Shown here one piece after another: positions 42,764-51,152 of a stretch of DNA of 59,099 nt (position 1 is the stretch's first letter; every line of letters begins with the position of its first letter). Source of the DNA: Chlorobiaceae bacterium. Lineage in GTDB: Bacteria; Bacteroidota; Chlorobiia; Chlorobiales; Chlorobiaceae. A program made the translations under genes and the position numbers. The stretch is from NCBI GenBank assembly GCA_013334865.1, contig JAAXWS010000015.1:1-59099 (forward strand), read 5' to 3'. The notes under the pieces are model-generated. The model saw nothing but the letters and a program-made list of their open reading frames with translations, was not told where the DNA came from and ran no database searches.

Positions 42764-43843
42764 ATGATTTACAAGGTCATTTCGAAGCCCGAGTTCATAT
42801 CGTTCATCGATGCGATCGTCAAGGCGAACAACGCCTACGGGCCGCGCCAGGTCGATACCGGCCGCAGGGGCGAGCCGATCTACCAGTTCATGCCGGTAAC
42901 GTCGGCGGGCGAGATCGCCTTCGACTACACGGCCACCCACTCATCGGCCAAGCACCTCTTCCTGCCTTTCCGCGACGAACTCTCCAAATTCAGCTTCACC
43001 GACGGCAACTGGGAGCAGGAGGTGCGGTACGACGCTCCGCCCATCGTGCTCATCGGCCTCAGGCCCTGCGACATCAACGCCGTCAACATCCTCGACGACG
43101 TGATGCTCCGCGGCCCCTATCCGTCGCCCTACTACCTCGCGCGCCGCCGGAACACCTTCATCATCGGCATGGACCACCTGCCGCTGGCCGACTGCTTCTG
43201 CAAGTCGATGAACCGGCACACCGTCAACCACGGCTTCAACCTCTTCTGTTCCGACATCGGCGACCGGTACTACCTGTCGATCAACTCCGCGAACGCCTTC
43301 GGCTTCCTCAAGGAGTTCCGGCTCGAGGAGCCCTCCTACGAGGACAACTGCAACCTGATCGAACGGCGCAAGATGATCAAGCACAGCTTCACGACCAATA
43401 TCGAGGTGACCGGCCTACCGGTCTTCCTCGACATCGAGTTCGACTCCCCGATCTGGCAGAAATGGGGCGACAAGTGCCTCAGCTGCGGCTCCTGCGCCAT
43501 GGTCTGCCCCACCTGCTACTGCTACAGCGTCGAGGAGCGGTTCGACATCGACCTCAAGGGCTCGACCCGGCAGAACCACCTCTACTCGTGCAACCTGGTC
43601 GATTTCGCCCAGGTTGCCGGCGGGCACAACTTCAGGCCAAAGAACGGCGACCGGCTCAAGTACCGCTACTACCACCACTACCGCGGTTTCGCGGCCAACG
43701 ACAACCAGCAGATCTGCGTCGGCTGCAACCGGTGCGGACGCGCCTGCCTGGCCGGCATCAATCCGAAAGACGTCATCAACGACCTCAGACTGGAGCGTGA
43801 ATCATGCATGACCTGCGTTTCAACATCCCCGGACAGGACCTGA
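42764..43843 (+). CDS. hydB: [NiFe] sulfhydrogenase beta subunit (iron-sulfur)
   Basis: A 359-aa subunit of a cytosolic group-3b-type [NiFe] hydrogenase, homologous to HydB of Pyrococcus sulfhydrogenase. It carries [12 protein letters not shown] and two ferredoxin-like Cys sets, [16 protein letters not shown] and [14 protein letters not shown], for 4Fe-4S clusters that pass electrons between the NiFe module and the flavin subunit. The ATG at 42764 has an excellent GGAGGTG site. It opens the hydB-hydG-hydD-hydA operon and overlaps hydG by 40 nt, a long overlap that suggests tight coupling. Confidence 0.92.
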   Translation: MIYKVISKPEFISFIDAIVKANNAYGPRQVDTGRRGEPIYQFMPVTSAGEIAFDYTATHSSAKHLFLPFRDELSKFSFTDGNWEQEVRYDAPPIVLIGLRPCDINAVNILDDVMLRGPYPSPYYLARRRNTFIIGMDHLPLADCFCKSMNRHTVNHGFNLFCSDIGDRYYLSINSANAFGFLKEFRLEEPSYEDNCNLIERRKMIKHSFTTNIEVTGLPVFLDIEFDSPIWQKWGDKCLSCGSCAMVCPTCYCYSVEERFDIDLKGSTRQNHLYSCNLVDFAQVAGGHNFRPKNGDRLKYRYYHHYRGFAANDNQQICVGCNRCGRACLAGINPKDVINDLRLERESCMTCVSTSPDRT

Positions 43844-44721
43844 ACCTCGAACCCTTCGCGCTCAGGGCCCCGGACTTCCAGAAAAAGTGCGAGGTCATGA
43901 TCACCGACCGGGGCTACAAGTGCCGGATCACCAACATCGTGCCGCTCTCCGGCCAGGAGCGGCTGTTCCTGCTCCGCATCGTCGACCCGCTCGAACGGGA
44001 GCTCTTCAACTTCAGGCCCGGCCAGTTCCTGATGCTCGAAGTGCCGGGTTACGGCGAGGCGCCGATCTCGATTTCGAGCTCCACGAGCAACCACGAGTTC
44101 ATCGAGCTGTGCATCCGCAGGGCCGGACATGTGACTTCGGCCCTCTTCGAAGCCAAGCAGGGCGCCATCGTCTCCATCAGGGGGCCTTTCGGGACGGCAT
44201 TCCCGATGGAGCAGATGAAAGGGCGGAACGTGCTCATGGTGGCCGGAGGACTCGGCATCGCCCCGATGCGCGCCCCGCTCTTCTGGATCGGCAACCACCG
44301 CGACTGGTACCGCGACGTGCGGCTCCTCTACGGCGCGAAAGAGCCGTCGCAACTGCTCTTCAGCTACCAGTTCGAGGAGTGGCAGAAGGTGAGCAACGTC
44401 AAGCTGCACACCATCGTCGAGAATCCGGACGGATCCTGGCGTGGCAGGAGCGGGATGATCACCACCCTGTTCGACGAATTCACCTTCGACCCCGAAGAGA
44501 CCTGGGCCATCGTCTGCGGCCCGCCGGCCATGTTCAAGTTCGTCTGCAACTACCTGGACCTGAAGGGCATCCCGATGAACCGCATGTTCGTGTCGCTGGA
44601 GCGCCGGATGCACTGCGGCATGGGAAAGTGCTGCCGCTGCATGGTCGGCTCCACCTTCACCTGCCTCGACGGCCCGGTGTTCGACTACTGGTCGGTCATG
44701 AACCTCAAGGAAGCCATCTAG
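43804..44721 (+). CDS. hydG: [NiFe] sulfhydrogenase gamma subunit (flavin, NAD(P)-linked)
   Basis: A 305-aa ferredoxin reductase-like subunit that links the hydrogenase to NAD(P)H, as HydG in Pyrococcus. FAD-binding part with [10 protein letters not shown] and the [10 protein letters not shown] segment, NAD(P)-binding part with [11 protein letters not shown] and the IVCGPPAMF block, and a C-terminal 2Fe-2S set [10 protein letters not shown]...C. It starts inside hydB and precedes hydD by 9 nt. (This is the hydrogenase HydG, not the [FeFe]-maturase of the same name.). Confidence 0.92.
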   Translation: MHDLRFNIPGQDLNLEPFALRAPDFQKKCEVMITDRGYKCRITNIVPLSGQERLFLLRIVDPLERELFNFRPGQFLMLEVPGYGEAPISISSSTSNHEFIELCIRRAGHVTSALFEAKQGAIVSIRGPFGTAFPMEQMKGRNVLMVAGGLGIAPMRAPLFWIGNHRDWYRDVRLLYGAKEPSQLLFSYQFEEWQKVSNVKLHTIVENPDGSWRGRSGMITTLFDEFTFDPEETWAIVCGPPAMFKFVCNYLDLKGIPMNRMFVSLERRMHCGMGKCCRCMVGSTFTCLDGPVFDYWSVMNLKEAI

Positions 44722-44730
44722 GGAGCCGCC

Positions 44731-45495
44731 ATGAACCACCTCGGATTCGAACTGCAACCCCTGAAGATCGCCTCGTTCGACTTCACCTGCTGCGAAGGGT
44801 GCCAGCTGCAGCTCGCCAACAGGGAGTCCACCCTTCCGGAGTTCCTCGCGCTGGTCGACATCCGCAACTTCAGGGAGATCTCCTCCGAACGGCACGACGA
44901 TTACGACATCGCCCTGGTCGAGGGGAGCATCACGCGAAGCGACGAGATCGAACGGCTCAAGACGATCCGCGCCCGGGCGAAGATGCTCGTCGCCTTCGGC
45001 ACCTGCGCCTGCTTCGGCGGGGTGAACAGCCTCAAGAACCGCATGCCGCAGGAGGCGGTCATCCGTGAAGTCTACGACGGCAAGGCGATCGAGACGATGC
45101 CGTCGATGAGGATCGGCGACATCGTCGAGGTGGACTACGGCATTCCGGGATGCCCCGTCTCGAAGGAGGAGGTCGAACGGATCGTGGTGAGCCTCGTCAG
45201 CCGCTCGCCCGTCACCCTTCCGACCTATCCCGTCTGCGTCGAGTGCAAGCAGCGGCTCAACACCTGCCTGTTCGACCTCGGCGAAATCTGCCTCGGCCCC
45301 GTCACGCGTGCCGGTTGCGACGCGGTCTGCCCCACCGGAAATACCGCCTGCCTCGGCTGCCGGGGGCCGGCCGAAGAGATCAACTTCCCCGCCTTCGCGC
45401 AGCTCGTCAGGGACAAGGAGCTCAGTATGGCGGACATGAGGGAAAAGCTCGCATTCTACAACGGTTTCGGAGACTACCTTGAAGAGGAAACTTGA
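44731..45495 (+). CDS. hydD: [NiFe] sulfhydrogenase delta (small) subunit
   Basis: A 254-aa small subunit carrying the proximal electron-transfer clusters next to the NiFe site. Cysteine signatures: [43 protein letters not shown] and [24 protein letters not shown]. There is no twin-arginine signal, so the enzyme stays in the cytoplasm, which fits group 3b. A GGGAG site lies before ATG 44731. Its end overlaps hydA by 17 nt. Confidence 0.93.
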   Translation: MNHLGFELQPLKIASFDFTCCEGCQLQLANRESTLPEFLALVDIRNFREISSERHDDYDIALVEGSITRSDEIERLKTIRARAKMLVAFGTCACFGGVNSLKNRMPQEAVIREVYDGKAIETMPSMRIGDIVEVDYGIPGCPVSKEEVERIVVSLVSRSPVTLPTYPVCVECKQRLNTCLFDLGEICLGPVTRAGCDAVCPTGNTACLGCRGPAEEINFPAFAQLVRDKELSMADMREKLAFYNGFGDYLEEET

Positions 45496-46759
45496 TTTCG
45501 ACATCGACCTGCACCACCTCCCGAGGGTCGAAGGGCACGGCAACATCCGCATCTCCGTCAGGGATGGGCGCCTTGCCGAAGCTACCTGGGCGGTGGTCGA
45601 GACCCCGCGCTTCTTCGAGGCGATCGTCAAGGGCATGAGCGCCGAACGGGTGCCGTTCCTCACCTCGAGGATCTGCGGCATCTGCTCGATCAGCCACTCC
45701 CTGGCCAGCATCCGCGCGCTCGAACGAGCCATGGAGATCACGCCGCCGGAAACCGCGCTCACCATCCGCCTGCTCGCCATGCACGGCGAGACCCTGCAGA
45801 GCCACGCCCTGCACCTCTTCTTCCTGGCCGCCCCCGACTTCCTCGATGCGCCCAGCGCCCTGCCGATCATGCAATCGCACCCGGAGATCGTTCGTGCCGG
45901 CCTGCAGCTCAAGGAGCTCGGCAACGAAATCAGCACCGTGACCACCGGACGCTGCACCCATCCGGTCAGCCTCGTGCTCGGGGGCGTCAGCAAGGCCCCG
46001 TCAAGGGAGCTGCTGCTCCGGCTGAAAACGATGATCGCCGAACGGCTGCCGGCCCTCGAAAGGACAACGGAGTTCTTCAGCACGCTCACGATCCCGCAGT
46101 TCGTCCGTGAAACCGAATTCATCTCGCTGCGCAACGGCTCGGCCTACCCCTCGATCGGCGGCGACCTGGTTTCGACCGACGGCGTCGTCCGGGACGAGGA
46201 GGACTACCTGCGGATGACCAACGAATACCTCGTGGCGTTCTCCACCTCGAAATTCACGAAGGTCACCCGCCAGTCGTCTGCTGCCGGGGCGCTGGCCCGC
46301 TTCAACAACAACTTCGGTCTCCTGCACCCCCGGGCCAGAGCCGCCGCCGCCGCCTTCGGGCTGGAGCCTGTCTGCCACAACCCCTTCATGAACAACGTCG
46401 CCCAGCTCGTCGAGTGCCACCACATCATGGAGGACGCCGCAATGCTCGTCGACCGCCTGCTCGACGCCGACCTGCTCGACATCCGGACGGCCTTCAAGCC
46501 GAAGGCGGGCTCGGCCACCGGCGCCGTCGAAGCCCCGAGAGGCATCCTCTACCACCACCTGGAGACCGACGACGAAGGCAAGGTGGTCAAGGCCGACTGC
46601 ATCATCCCGACCACGCAGAACAACGCCAACATCCACTACGACCTCCACGCCCTCGCCGAACAGGCGCTGGCCGAAGGCCGGAACGAAGCCGAAACAGAGA
46701 AGCTCTGCGTCATACTGGTAAGATCCTACGACCCCTGCATCTCCTGCTCGGTGCACTGA
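45479..46759 (+). CDS. hydA: [NiFe] sulfhydrogenase alpha (large, catalytic) subunit
   Basis: A 426-aa large subunit with the active-site motifs L1 RICGIC (Arg64, Cys66, Cys69) and L2 DPCISCSVH (Asp418, Cys420, Cys423, His426). The four cysteines bind Ni and Fe. Unusually, the stop codon follows His426 directly. Large subunits normally have a C-terminal peptide after that His that is cut off during maturation, so this protein seems to be made in the already-processed form. The start is TTG 45479, supported by GGAG 6 nt upstream and overlap with hydD. The TGA stop is part of a perfect 23-bp hairpin. Confidence 0.92.
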   Translation: MKRKLDFDIDLHHLPRVEGHGNIRISVRDGRLAEATWAVVETPRFFEAIVKGMSAERVPFLTSRICGICSISHSLASIRALERAMEITPPETALTIRLLAMHGETLQSHALHLFFLAAPDFLDAPSALPIMQSHPEIVRAGLQLKELGNEISTVTTGRCTHPVSLVLGGVSKAPSRELLLRLKTMIAERLPALERTTEFFSTLTIPQFVRETEFISLRNGSAYPSIGGDLVSTDGVVRDEEDYLRMTNEYLVAFSTSKFTKVTRQSSAAGALARFNNNFGLLHPRARAAAAAFGLEPVCHNPFMNNVAQLVECHHIMEDAAMLVDRLLDADLLDIRTAFKPKAGSATGAVEAPRGILYHHLETDDEGKVVKADCIIPTTQNNANIHYDLHALAEQALAEGRNEAETEKLCVILVRSYDPCISCSVH

Positions 46760-46808
46760 ACATGAAACAGCAAGGGCGAGATGGGCGCCCTTGCTGTTTC
46801 ATGTTCAG
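46756..46808. terminator. Perfect 23-bp hairpin, bidirectional terminator
   Basis: 46756-46778 and 46786-46808 are exact reverse complements around a 7-nt loop (AGATGGG). The left arm contains the hydA stop codon (46757-46759), and the right arm ends 10 nt before the stop of the leftward methyltransferase gene (46819). Palindromic arms without a long T-run fit a shared terminator for convergent genes. Confidence 0.75.
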
Positions 46809-46818
46809 GACAGATGGA

Positions 46819-47493
46819 TCAAGCGGCTTTCGTAGCCATGACAACCTCCGAAGGAAACAGCATCTGCTGGTAGTATTCGCGTGAAACGACCGTGAATCCC
46901 TGAAGTTCCAGACTGCCGGAGAGCACCACGCCGCGGCAACCGCCCATGAGGGCAGGGAACATCCGATAGATCCTTTCGTAGATGCAGCTCCCGTGTTTTT
47001 CCCCCTTGGTCATGTTGACGAGCACAAGGCGGCCGCCGAGCTTGAGCACCCGTTTGAACTCCTCGAGCGCCCGGTCGATGTTTTCGGGCGTCATGAGGTC
47101 GAACATGTAGTTGTTGAACAGGATGTCGACCGAGCTGCTCTTCACGGGAAGATCGAGGGCGGATGCAATGGAGAGGGTGTAGTTCGCCATGCCGACCCCC
47201 TGCAGGCGCTTCCGGGCCCGGCTGAGCATGCCTTCGGAGAGGTCGATGCCCGTGTTCGAGCCGTTCGGGTTCCTTTTCACGATCTCATGGAATGCCAGGC
47301 CGGTCCCGACCGCCACCTCGAGGATATTCAGGCCGTCGGTGATCCCGGCAAGATCGATGGCCCTCTGGCGGGCGTTGCTTTCGGTGAGCGTGCCCCAGAT
47401 GTCGTACACCGGGGCATTCAGGTCGTAGACGCCGGCGATTTTGCTCTGTGGTATCCTGGCATCGCTCTCCTGTATCGTCAGCTTGCAGTTCAT
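46819..47493 (-). CDS. Class I SAM-dependent methyltransferase, ArsR-linked
   Basis: A 224-aa methyltransferase of the UbiE/Methyltransf_11 type. Motif I LEVAVGTGLAFHE binds AdoMet, with an acidic residue in GIDLSEGML and the motif near ILFNNYMFDLM. It has two cysteines spaced late in the protein but not the Cys set of ArsM, so arsenite methylation is not supported. ATG 47493 follows GGGGGGAG; ATG 47505 is less good. It lies downstream of arsR on the same strand, with a 26-bp palindrome between them, so it is a likely target of that regulator. Confidence 0.82.
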   Translation of the reverse strand: MNCKLTIQESDARIPQSKIAGVYDLNAPVYDIWGTLTESNARQRAIDLAGITDGLNILEVAVGTGLAFHEIVKRNPNGSNTGIDLSEGMLSRARKRLQGVGMANYTLSIASALDLPVKSSSVDILFNNYMFDLMTPENIDRALEEFKRVLKLGGRLVLVNMTKGEKHGSCIYERIYRMFPALMGGCRGVVLSGSLELQGFTVVSREYYQQMLFPSEVVMATKAA

Positions 47494-47510
47494 ATCTCCC
47501 CCCATTTGGT

Positions 47511-47536
47511 TATATGCTTAAACATTTGATCATATA
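47511..47536. promoter_or_regulatory. Candidate ArsR/SmtB-type operator
   Basis: TATATGCTTAAAC / ATTTGATCATATA: a 26-bp imperfect palindrome, 10 of 13 positions symmetric, with TATATG...CATATA ends. This is the 12-2-12 layout of ArsR/SmtB operators. It sits between the arsR stop (47550) and the methyltransferase start (47493), in an AT-rich gap likely to hold the promoter of the latter gene. Confidence 0.5.
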
Positions 47537-47549
47537 CAACAAAAGAAAG

Positions 47550-47858
47550 TCAGCAGCACCCTTTCAAATAGCTCGTGAGCATGTCGAGGGTGCCCAGTAC
47601 CTGCTCCTTGTTGAAGGAGTAGTAGACCTCCTTGCCCTCCTTGCGCGCGTTGAGGATCTTCGCCCGTTTCATGAGGTTCAGGTGATGGGAGATGGCCGGG
47701 CGGCTCAGGCTGAACTGCCTGGCGATATCGTTCACGCAGAACTCGGGCTGCTTCTGGAACAGGAAGATGATCTCCTGCCGTGTAGGATCGTTCAGGGCGT
47801 TCAGCATATCGAGAATCGATTCGCGAACCGGCCCATATGTATCAACGCGTTCAACCAT
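47550..47858 (-). CDS. ArsR family transcriptional regulator
   Basis: A 102-aa winged-helix repressor. The helix-turn-helix is FCVNDIARQFSLSRPAISHHLNLM, followed by a wing (KEGKEVYYSF). It does not have the ELCVCDL metal motif of canonical ArsR; instead it has a single Cys at the start of the recognition region and a C-terminal Cys pair (GCC), so a thiol-linked or metal signal is possible. It lies just upstream of a methyltransferase gene, with a 26-bp palindrome between them. Confidence 0.88.
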   Translation of the reverse strand: MVERVDTYGPVRESILDMLNALNDPTRQEIIFLFQKQPEFCVNDIARQFSLSRPAISHHLNLMKRAKILNARKEGKEVYYSFNKEQVLGTLDMLTSYLKGCC

Positions 47859-47906
47859 GTTTACATATTAACCATTCAGAAGCAAATCAGCAAGAAAATA
47901 AAGAGC

Positions 47907-47965
47907 GGGGTCAGGTCTTGTATTTTAGCATTTTGTCGAAATGCTAAAATACAAGACCTGACCCC
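47907..47965. repeat. Perfect 27-bp inverted repeat (GGGGTCAGGTCTTG type)
   Basis: 47907-47933 and 47939-47965 are exact reverse complements with a 5-nt loop (TGTCG). The core GGGGTCAGGTCTTGTATTTT resembles a palindrome I recall from intergenic regions of many unrelated bacteria, often near IS200-like (RAYT) transposases, though none is in this window. Outer GCAAATCA / TGATTTGC pieces (47882-47889 and 47971-47978) extend the symmetry. Confidence 0.85.
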
Positions 47966-47992
47966 AGAGTTGATTTGCGGTCGAATGACGGA

Positions 47993-48421
47993 TCAGGCGA
48001 TCTCGATGAGTTCGAGCTCGAAGTTGAGGTCCATGCCGGCCATCGGGTGGTTGGCGTCGAGGGTGACGGTCTCATCGTTGAGGTCGACGATGAGCACCAC
48101 GGTCTGGCCGCCGTCGGCGAGGCCGACCTGGAGCTGCTGGCCGATTTCGACCTCGAGGTCGGCGGGAAGCCTGTCGCGACCGATTTCGGCGACGAGCTCT
48201 TCGCTGCGCGGGCCGTAGGCCTGATCGGCTGGGATGTTGACCGTCTTCTTCTCGCCGAGGGTCATGTTGAGGACGGCGTTGTCGAATCCGGGGATCACCT
48301 GGCCGCTGCCGATGGTGAACTGCAGGGGCTCGCGCTCAGCCGAGCTGTCGAAAACCGTGCCGTCGTCGAAAGTGCCGGTGTAATGGACCCGGACCGTATC
48401 TCCATGTTTGGCCTGTGCCAT
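47993..48421 (-). CDS. FKBP-type peptidyl-prolyl isomerase, SlyD-like
   Basis: A 142-aa isomerase/chaperone. FKBP core: HYTGTFDDGTVFDSS, the catalytic-domain segment QVIPGFDNAVLNMTLGEKKT and AYGPRSEELV, followed by the inserted-flap (IF) region with DGGQTVVLIVDLNDETVTLDANHPMAGMDL, the SlyD signature. The His-rich metal-binding tail of E. coli SlyD is absent, so nickel handling is not implied. ATG 48421 has AGGAGAA at a good distance. Confidence 0.9.
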   Translation of the reverse strand: MAQAKHGDTVRVHYTGTFDDGTVFDSSAEREPLQFTIGSGQVIPGFDNAVLNMTLGEKKTVNIPADQAYGPRSEELVAEIGRDRLPADLEVEIGQQLQVGLADGGQTVVLIVDLNDETVTLDANHPMAGMDLNFELELIEIA

Positions 48422-48462
48422 AAGTCGTTCTCCTTGTTCATTATGATGTGCACCTCTATGTA

Positions 48463-48600
48463 TTTGTTCCGAAACCCGATTGCTGCGTTGGTCGGTGCTC
48501 GAAATCCTCATGTACTGTCTGTACACTCCGGGTTCTGCGCCCCGTCCGCCTTGCACTCGTGCTTCTCACGACAATACTTAGTGGTGCCCTGATGTGCATC
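48463..48600. other. Conserved-looking intergenic element before the FKBP gene
   Basis: This segment contains the stretch GCTCGAAATCCTCATGTACT, followed by GTCTGTACACTCCGG, with TGTAC/GTACA inverted around 5 nt. I recall near-identical strings from intergenic DNA of distantly related bacteria. It has no gene on it; the leftward FKBP frame is open through it, but the start at 48421 is much better. Confidence 0.4.
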
Positions 48601-48705
48601 CGATCATTTCCCCGGCAGTTTTCACGACAGGTTTCCACGCTCGTCCGCCCAAGAAATTCGCCGGCAAGATAGCAATCTTTTCGGCTTTGCAGCACGATCG
48701 GCCCG

Positions 48706-49770
48706 TCAACGCACCGAAAATTCGTCGGGGCCGGAGTCACCGGCATCGTCGTCAGGTGGCTCGGCGCCGATCTGCCGCATGAACCCGATGAGCTTCTCGC
48801 GGACCTCGCAGCGGAGGGTCCAGAGGTCGACGGAGTTGGCTGCACTGACCAGCGCCCGCAACTCCATATACTGGCGTACGGCGCCGGTCACCTCAAGCCG
48901 CACCACCCTTTTGTCCCAAAGCGGGTGGGCCGAAACGATGCGTTCGAGCTCGGCACGGAGATCCCCAACCGGCATGGCGTAACCAACCTGAAGCGTGACC
49001 GCGCCGATGAGCTCGGTGGAGCTGCGGGTCCAGTTCTGGAAGGGCCTGTCGATGAACCAGGTGATGGGCACGATGATGCGGCGCTGGTCGGAGAGGCGCA
49101 CGACGACATAGGTGAGGGTGATCTCCTCGACCCGGCCGGTCTCGTTCTCGACGACCACGACGTCGTCGAGTCGGACAGGCTGGGCGATGGCGATCTGGAT
49201 TCCGGCGATGAGCGTCTGCAGGCTGCGCTGGGCGGCGAAGCCCATCACGACGCCCGCAAGCCCTGCGGAGGCAAGGATGCTCAGGCCGATCTGCCGGACG
49301 GTGTCGAAGGTCATCAGGACCCCTGAAACGGCAAGGATGATGACCAGCACGTTCAGGATCTTCCGTATAAGGCTGACGTTGGTAGCCACGCGCCTCGCTT
49401 CGATGTCCCCCTTGCCGACCTCCTTGTAGCGCATCTGGATCAGCGATTCGGTGAACGCGAAGCCCCGGAGCATGAGCCAGGCGACCCCGGCGATGGAGCC
49501 GATGGTCAAAGCGTGAATGGCGAGCTCCTTGGCCTCGGAGGGTATCTTCGCATAGTGCACGACGCCCGTGACGCCGATGAGGAGGAAGAGCAGCCTGATG
49601 GGCAGCAGCAGCATCCCGAAAGGAAGGCCGGTATCGCGAAGGGAGGCGCGGACCTTCGCGATGAGGCTCTTGAGCAGCGAGTTGGCCACCAGATAGAGGA
49701 GGAAAGCGAACGCGGCCACGACCGCGGGCATCATCCATGGTTCGGGTGAGTATGGTACGTTCATCTGCAT
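48706..49770 (-). CDS. MscS family mechanosensitive ion channel
   Basis: A 354-aa small-conductance channel that opens under membrane tension. About four or five hydrophobic helices lie in the first 180 residues, then the pore helix region GLAGVVMGFAAQRSLQTLIAGIQIAIAQPVRLDDVVVVE, characteristic of MscS, then a beta domain (VVVRLSDQRRIIVPITWF) and a C-terminal alpha/beta domain. It is longer than E. coli MscS (286 aa), with an extra N-terminal pair of helices. ATG 49770 is followed by a second in-frame ATG two codons on. Confidence 0.9.
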   Translation of the reverse strand: MQMNVPYSPEPWMMPAVVAAFAFLLYLVANSLLKSLIAKVRASLRDTGLPFGMLLLPIRLLFLLIGVTGVVHYAKIPSEAKELAIHALTIGSIAGVAWLMLRGFAFTESLIQMRYKEVGKGDIEARRVATNVSLIRKILNVLVIILAVSGVLMTFDTVRQIGLSILASAGLAGVVMGFAAQRSLQTLIAGIQIAIAQPVRLDDVVVVENETGRVEEITLTYVVVRLSDQRRIIVPITWFIDRPFQNWTRSSTELIGAVTLQVGYAMPVGDLRAELERIVSAHPLWDKRVVRLEVTGAVRQYMELRALVSAANSVDLWTLRCEVREKLIGFMRQIGAEPPDDDAGDSGPDEFSVR

Positions 49771-49846
49771 CTGATCAAGGGTTCAGCGACGGCATGCGCC
49801 GCTCTGAAAGGTTCGATGCGGAAAGGACATTCGCGCCAGTGGCCAG

Positions 49847-49881
49847 ACTCGTCACTCGTCACTGGCCACTCGTCACTCATC
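49847..49881. repeat. Heptamer tandem array (ACTCGTC)n
   Basis: Five 7-nt units: ACTCGTC, ACTCGTC, ACTGGCC, ACTCGTC, ACTCATC. On the minus strand the unit reads GACGAGT, and each junction contains TGA. The stop codon of the FAD oxidase gene (TGA, 49879-49877) lies in the last unit. It is a second heptamer family with the same position relative to a gene end as the TGATAGT arrays. Confidence 0.85.
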
Positions 49882-51070
49882 TCGCCATGCGGTCGAACTC
49901 GTCGTGCGAGCGCGAGACGCAGTCCTCGATGGCCATGCCGCCGAAGTAATTGCCGGTCAGGTAGAGGTTCCTGGCGCCGGAAAGCAGGTCGTCGGCCTTG
50001 CGTGCCCATTCACGGTGGCCTTTACGCAGTGAGGGCAGCACCGTAAAGTTCGTGACGGTATGCTCGATCTTCGGCAGGCCCACGCCGAGCACCTCGCTGA
50101 TGCGCTTGAACTTGGCATTGTCGTCAAGCCCCGGACGGAAATGGAAAGCGAAGCCCCGGAAGTTGTCGTCCTTGACGGTATCCCTCGAGACCATCGAGAA
50201 GAAGGTATCGTCGGGGGAGATGATGGCCGCGACCGGCTTGAGCGACACGTTCTCCTTCCTGACCACGACGCCCACGGAATCGACGTCGGCATACTTGAGC
50301 AGGGAGAGGTGATGTGCCACTGCCTGGTTCACGTTCTGCAGGAGCTTCGAGGCGACCGCGGAAGGGAGCGCCAGGACAAGCGCCCCGGCCGAATACTCCT
50401 GCCCGTCTTCGGTCCTGACGACATACCTGCCGCCGGACATGGCCACCGTTTCGGCTGGCGATCCCGTCCGCACTTCGATACCCTTTCGTGCGGCGATGGT
50501 GTGGGCAACGCTCTGCAGGCCGCCCTTGAAGGTGTAGTTCTTGAGGACATCCTTGCGCTTGGGACGGCTCTTGAACATCATGTCGGCCGGGAAGTCGTCG
50601 GTCACCTGGGACGGCACGGCGTTGAAGAAGTGGCTGATCGTGTTGCGGTAGTTTCCCTGCCCGACAATTTTCGAGTAGTACTCCCTGACGGTCAGGTTGT
50701 CCTTCTTCAGGCGGAAAAGGTTGGGCGCCGAAACGAGCAGTTCAGGTATGTTGAGACCCGACGTGATCGACTTCACCTCGCCGTTCTTCAGCAGGGTGAA
50801 GGGCACCTTCTCCCTGGGGATGATGGTGTCGAAGATGCCGCAAGCCTCGACGATGCCGAGCAGGTTCTGGTACGAGCTGTAGCAGGTGTGCGCACCCAGC
50901 TCCAGCCAGAAGCTGTCGCCGTTGCTCGAATAGTGGTGTGATGCGAACGAGCCGCCGACAGCCTTGCCCTTTTCGATCAGGGTGGTTTTCATGCCGGCCT
51001 GCGAGCAGTAGAAGGCCATGCTGAGCCCGCTGATGCCGCCGCCGATAATGACCACGTCTTGTTGCGCCAT
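49877..51070 (-). CDS. FAD-dependent oxidase, protoporphyrinogen oxidase-like
   Basis: A 397-aa flavoprotein with the N-terminal dinucleotide motif VVIIGGGISGLSMAFYCSQAG and a C-terminal TGNYFGGMAIEDCVSRSHDEF, the layout of HemY-type protoporphyrinogen oxidases and carotene desaturase-like amine oxidases. The middle region (PFTLLKNGEVKSI, PSQVTDDFPADMMFKSRP) suggests the HemY side. If correct, it oxidises protoporphyrinogen IX for haem and bacteriochlorophyll synthesis. TTG 51100 is possible but ATG 51070 (MAQQDVV) is preferred. The stop is in a heptamer array. Confidence 0.72.
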   Translation of the reverse strand: MAQQDVVIIGGGISGLSMAFYCSQAGMKTTLIEKGKAVGGSFASHHYSSNGDSFWLELGAHTCYSSYQNLLGIVEACGIFDTIIPREKVPFTLLKNGEVKSITSGLNIPELLVSAPNLFRLKKDNLTVREYYSKIVGQGNYRNTISHFFNAVPSQVTDDFPADMMFKSRPKRKDVLKNYTFKGGLQSVAHTIAARKGIEVRTGSPAETVAMSGGRYVVRTEDGQEYSAGALVLALPSAVASKLLQNVNQAVAHHLSLLKYADVDSVGVVVRKENVSLKPVAAIISPDDTFFSMVSRDTVKDDNFRGFAFHFRPGLDDNAKFKRISEVLGVGLPKIEHTVTNFTVLPSLRKGHREWARKADDLLSGARNLYLTGNYFGGMAIEDCVSRSHDEFDRMAR

Positions 51071-51152
51071 GGTTGGTAACTGGTTTCGTATGCCTTGCAA
51101 AAATGATAGCTAATGTAGCGATTTGCCCGCACAATTCACCATGGGCATATAT

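Noticed and set aside
43678-46134. A leftward open frame of 818 codons opposite the hydrogenase operon
   Set aside because: It is antisense to four clearly recognisable hydrogenase genes and shows no motif; the codon pattern explains it.
46860-46900. GCGTGAAAC-like piece as a possible parS site
   Set aside because: It lacks the symmetrical half (TGTTTCACGTGAAACA), lies within the methyltransferase gene and is far from parAB.
47881-47990. CRISPR-like repeat at the GGGGTCAGGTCTTG element
   Set aside because: There is a single inverted pair, not repeated spacers; no cas gene is present in the window.
51070-51100. TTG start of the FAD oxidase gene at 51100
   Set aside because: The ATG ten codons later begins directly before the FAD-binding motif, which is the normal place in this family.
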